The notes under the pieces were generated by a model. The model saw only the letters and a list, made by a program, of their open reading frames with translations. It did not search any database and was not told the origin of the DNA. A program made the translations under genes and the position numbers. Below are positions 62,277 through 64,000 of a DNA stretch of 64,000 nucleotides, one piece after another (the stretch's first letter is position 1; every line of letters begins with the position of its first letter). The stretch is from Pontibacter rufus (GTDB lineage: Bacteria > Bacteroidota > Bacteroidia > Cytophagales > Hymenobacteraceae). Location: the NCBI RefSeq assembly GCF_015694705.1, contig NZ_JADQDR010000001.1, forward strand, positions 806,001 through 870,000. Direction: 5' to 3'.

Positions 62277-63565
62277 GTATATTTCTATACTTACTGAATG
62301 CGGGCATTTTGCTGGCGCTGGTATGGCTGCTCCGGCAGCAAAGCTGGGCGCAGGCGCTGCAGCGATACTTCTATCCGGCTTTGTTCCTGAAATTGCTGTG
62401 CGGCGTGTTGCTGGGCTTGTTATACTTTCATTATTACGGCGGCGGCGATACCATTGCTTACTACAACGGCTCGCTTATACTTACTGATCTTGCCCGCAAC
62501 GATGCCGCAGCCTATATCCGGTTGCTTTTTTTTAACGAATTTGGCAGCGAGGCTTTCCGCGCTTCCGTGCCTTTTTCGCGGTTGCCGGGCTTCACAAATT
62601 CTTTTTTCATGATGAAGCTGCTGAGCCTGCTCAATCTTCTCACCGGCAATTCATACTATCTCAACAGCTTATACTTCTCGCTTTTCAGTTTCTGGGGAGC
62701 CGCAAAGTTAGCGGCTGTTTTGGTGCGGGTTTTCCCTACGTATAAAAGTGCTGCCGTGGTGGCTTTCCTGTTTTTCCCATCCGTGGTTTTCTGGAGTTCC
62801 GGCCTGCTGAAAGATGCTGTTTTATTTGGCAGTATGTGCTGGGTAACCTCGTTTTTCCTGATGCTGGCGCACAAGCAAAAGCTGCCTGCTACCACGCTGG
62901 CGCTTGCGCCGGTTATAATTTTGCTTTTCTGCCGGATTAAGTTTTTTCTGGCGCTTATGCTGTTGCCGTTGTTGCTGTTATACCTGCTGGTAAAGTTGCT
63001 GGCAAAGTATAGTCACTATTTTCAAAGTAGCTTGCGGCAGGTATGGCTGATGACTGTTGCCATTGTGGTTTTTGGGTTGGCCGGAGCGTTAGCCTTTAAA
63101 GTATACGCGGATGGCTTTTTCTATACTAACCTGGTGGAGAGTTATGAACATTTGCTGGCACTGTCGCAGGGAAAGCCGCACATTGCATATCATACTTTAG
63201 CGCCAACCATGCGGAGCTTTGCCGTTAATGCGCCTAAAGCAATTTTTAACGCTATTTACAGGCCTTTTATAGGGGAATCAGGTAACTGGCTGTTTGTGCT
63301 CCTGGCTTTAGAGAACTTTGTGTTGCTGCTACTCAGTGTATTGGCTGTTGGTGCGGCATGGCGCGGTAAAAGACCAGAAGTGAAGACAGACCACGTACTA
63401 TTTGTAGCCATTGTATTAGCATTTGCCGTTATATTCGGCCTCAGCACACCTAATTTTGGCACTCTGAGCCGCTATCGGATTGCATTTCTGCCTTTTCTGG
63501 TATACCTGCTTTTGCAAAACAGGTACGCGCAGCAGCTGCTTGCAAAGCTCAGGTTGCAGTCCTGA
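62273..63565 (+). CDS. Polytopic membrane protein, possible polysaccharide polymerase-like
   Basis: A 430-residue protein with about 11 hydrophobic helices, for example NAGILLALVWLLRQ, LLCGVLLGLLYFHYY and VIILLFCRIKFFLALMLLP. A periplasmic region with GGGDTIAYYNGSL follows helix 2. The topology resembles Wzy/EpsG-type polymerases or GtrA-like proteins, but there is no signature. The start is GTG at 62273, overlapping the stop of the DUF2851 gene (GTGA), so they are translationally coupled. Confidence 0.7.
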   Translation: MSIFLYLLNAGILLALVWLLRQQSWAQALQRYFYPALFLKLLCGVLLGLLYFHYYGGGDTIAYYNGSLILTDLARNDAAAYIRLLFFNEFGSEAFRASVPFSRLPGFTNSFFMMKLLSLLNLLTGNSYYLNSLYFSLFSFWGAAKLAAVLVRVFPTYKSAAVVAFLFFPSVVFWSSGLLKDAVLFGSMCWVTSFFLMLAHKQKLPATTLALAPVIILLFCRIKFFLALMLLPLLLLYLLVKLLAKYSHYFQSSLRQVWLMTVAIVVFGLAGALAFKVYADGFFYTNLVESYEHLLALSQGKPHIAYHTLAPTMRSFAVNAPKAIFNAIYRPFIGESGNWLFVLLALENFVLLLLSVLAVGAAWRGKRPEVKTDHVLFVAIVLAFAVIFGLSTPNFGTLSRYRIAFLPFLVYLLLQNRYAQQLLAKLRLQS

Positions 63566-63722
63566 TCTCCGGCTTTCCAACTCGCGCGCTTTTTCGTACC
63601 TTTGCGCCTGAACTGAAGTATAAAATCAGCCCTGACCAGGTACAATGCATTAGTTATCAGGTATAATAAATACAAAGGCCTGTATCTGATGTCTTCATAC
63701 TTGTGTCCTTTTACTTAAAATT

Positions 63723-64000
63723 ATGCAAAACCCTGTAATTATACTTGGCGCCCAAAAGCTGGGCACCGCTGCACTGGATATTTTCAACAGCAACGAGGTG
63801 GTTGTGTATTGCTTTCTGGAAGATAACCAAAAGTTGCAACAGCAGGAAGTAAACAATGTGGCCGTGATGAGCAGCACCGAAGACAATGAGTTCCTGAAAC
63901 TGATTGGCACCAAGTGCGATGTGTTTGTGGCTGTGGAAGACGCCGCCGCACGCAAAGGCATGATCAAGCTGCTCAAGGAAGAGTACAAAGCCGTTCCGGT
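63723..64000 (+). CDS. PglD/NeuD-like sugar acyltransferase, N-terminal fragment (runs off the window)
   Basis: The ATG at 63723 opens a frame that continues past the window edge (92 codons visible). It starts MQNPVIILGAQKLGTAALDI, a Rossmann-like beta strand and loop, then EVVVYCFLEDNQKLQQQE and FLKLIGTKCDVFVAVEDAAA. This resembles the N-terminal PglD domain of sugar acetyltransferases; the hexapeptide-repeat part would lie beyond the window. The family call is therefore moderate. Confidence 0.65.
   Translation, partial: MQNPVIILGAQKLGTAALDIFNSNEVVVYCFLEDNQKLQQQEVNNVAVMSSTEDNEFLKLIGTKCDVFVAVEDAAARKGMIKLLKEEYKAVP

Overview
The window looks like a chromosomal segment of a Bacteroidota bacterium, most likely Cytophagales, family Hymenobacteraceae (Pontibacter-like). 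The reasons are: many promoters of the Bacteroidota type (TAnnTTTG -7 box, as upstream of rpsT, metG, atpD, tgt, pyrD, pyrF and lgt); almost no Shine-Dalgarno sequences; a short F1 epsilon subunit; a Tgt without its zinc cysteines; and marker families such as the DUF2851 protein. The taxonomic call is inference from gene content, not from a database search.

Layout. 1-1.7 kb: an AT-rich accessory patch with small membrane proteins. 1.7-16.9 kb: housekeeping genes (typA, metG, an MFS transporter, pth, rplY, prs, tRNA-Gln, purL, atpD-atpC). 17-18.6 kb: a second AT-rich patch with a HEPN/MNT toxin-antitoxin pair and a HEPN-like gene, bounded by striking inverted and direct repeats. 18.7-30.8 kb: a Cys/Met PLP enzyme, a three-gene sugar operon (PglC/PglD/PglE-like), ispE, an EamA permease, an LptF/G-type permease, tgt, a glycosyltransferase with a downstream ECF sigma factor, rsmG and a hydrolase. 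31-49.9 kb: rpsT, pyk, acpP-fabF-rnc, nadE, lgt, cdd, a saccharopine dehydrogenase-like gene, a TrmN6-like methyltransferase, rnhA, marC, a SerC-like aminotransferase, aroQ, xerD and a CPBP protease. 49.9-51.1 kb: a third AT-rich patch with a VapBC-like pair whose PIN toxin is frameshifted. 51.2-58.8 kb: a GH20 hexosaminidase, pyrD, ftsK, lolA and pyrF. 58.9-60.4 kb: a fourth AT-rich patch with a MazEF-like pair. 60.4-64 kb: YehS-like and DUF2851 proteins, a polytopic membrane protein and a truncated PglD-like gene.

How the genes work together. Most of the DNA is translation (MetRS, Pth, L25, S20, TypA, RsmG, Tgt, TrmN6), nucleotide metabolism (Prs, PurL, PyrD, PyrF, Cdd), envelope assembly (Lgt, LolA, LptF/G, sugar transferases) and chromosome segregation (FtsK, XerD). 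The accessory patches interrupt this core and are rich in toxin-antitoxin-type proteins.

The most interesting signals are non-coding. (i) The AT-rich patches sit behind related upstream elements (a shared 34-nt motif, part of a ~120-bp repeat at two sites) and in front of hairpins. One hairpin is a perfect 22-bp inverted repeat ending in GCCTAAC/GTTAGGC that supplies the stop codon of the gene before it, as an integron attC site does. No integron integrase is visible. (ii) The heptamer AAGTATA/TATACTT occurs about 20-30 times per 10 kb, in genes and between them, against roughly one expected. (iii) Many intergenic gaps carry long hairpins built from iterated short words, each gap with its own word. 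(iv) Two accessory genes look broken by one missing A in an A6 tract.
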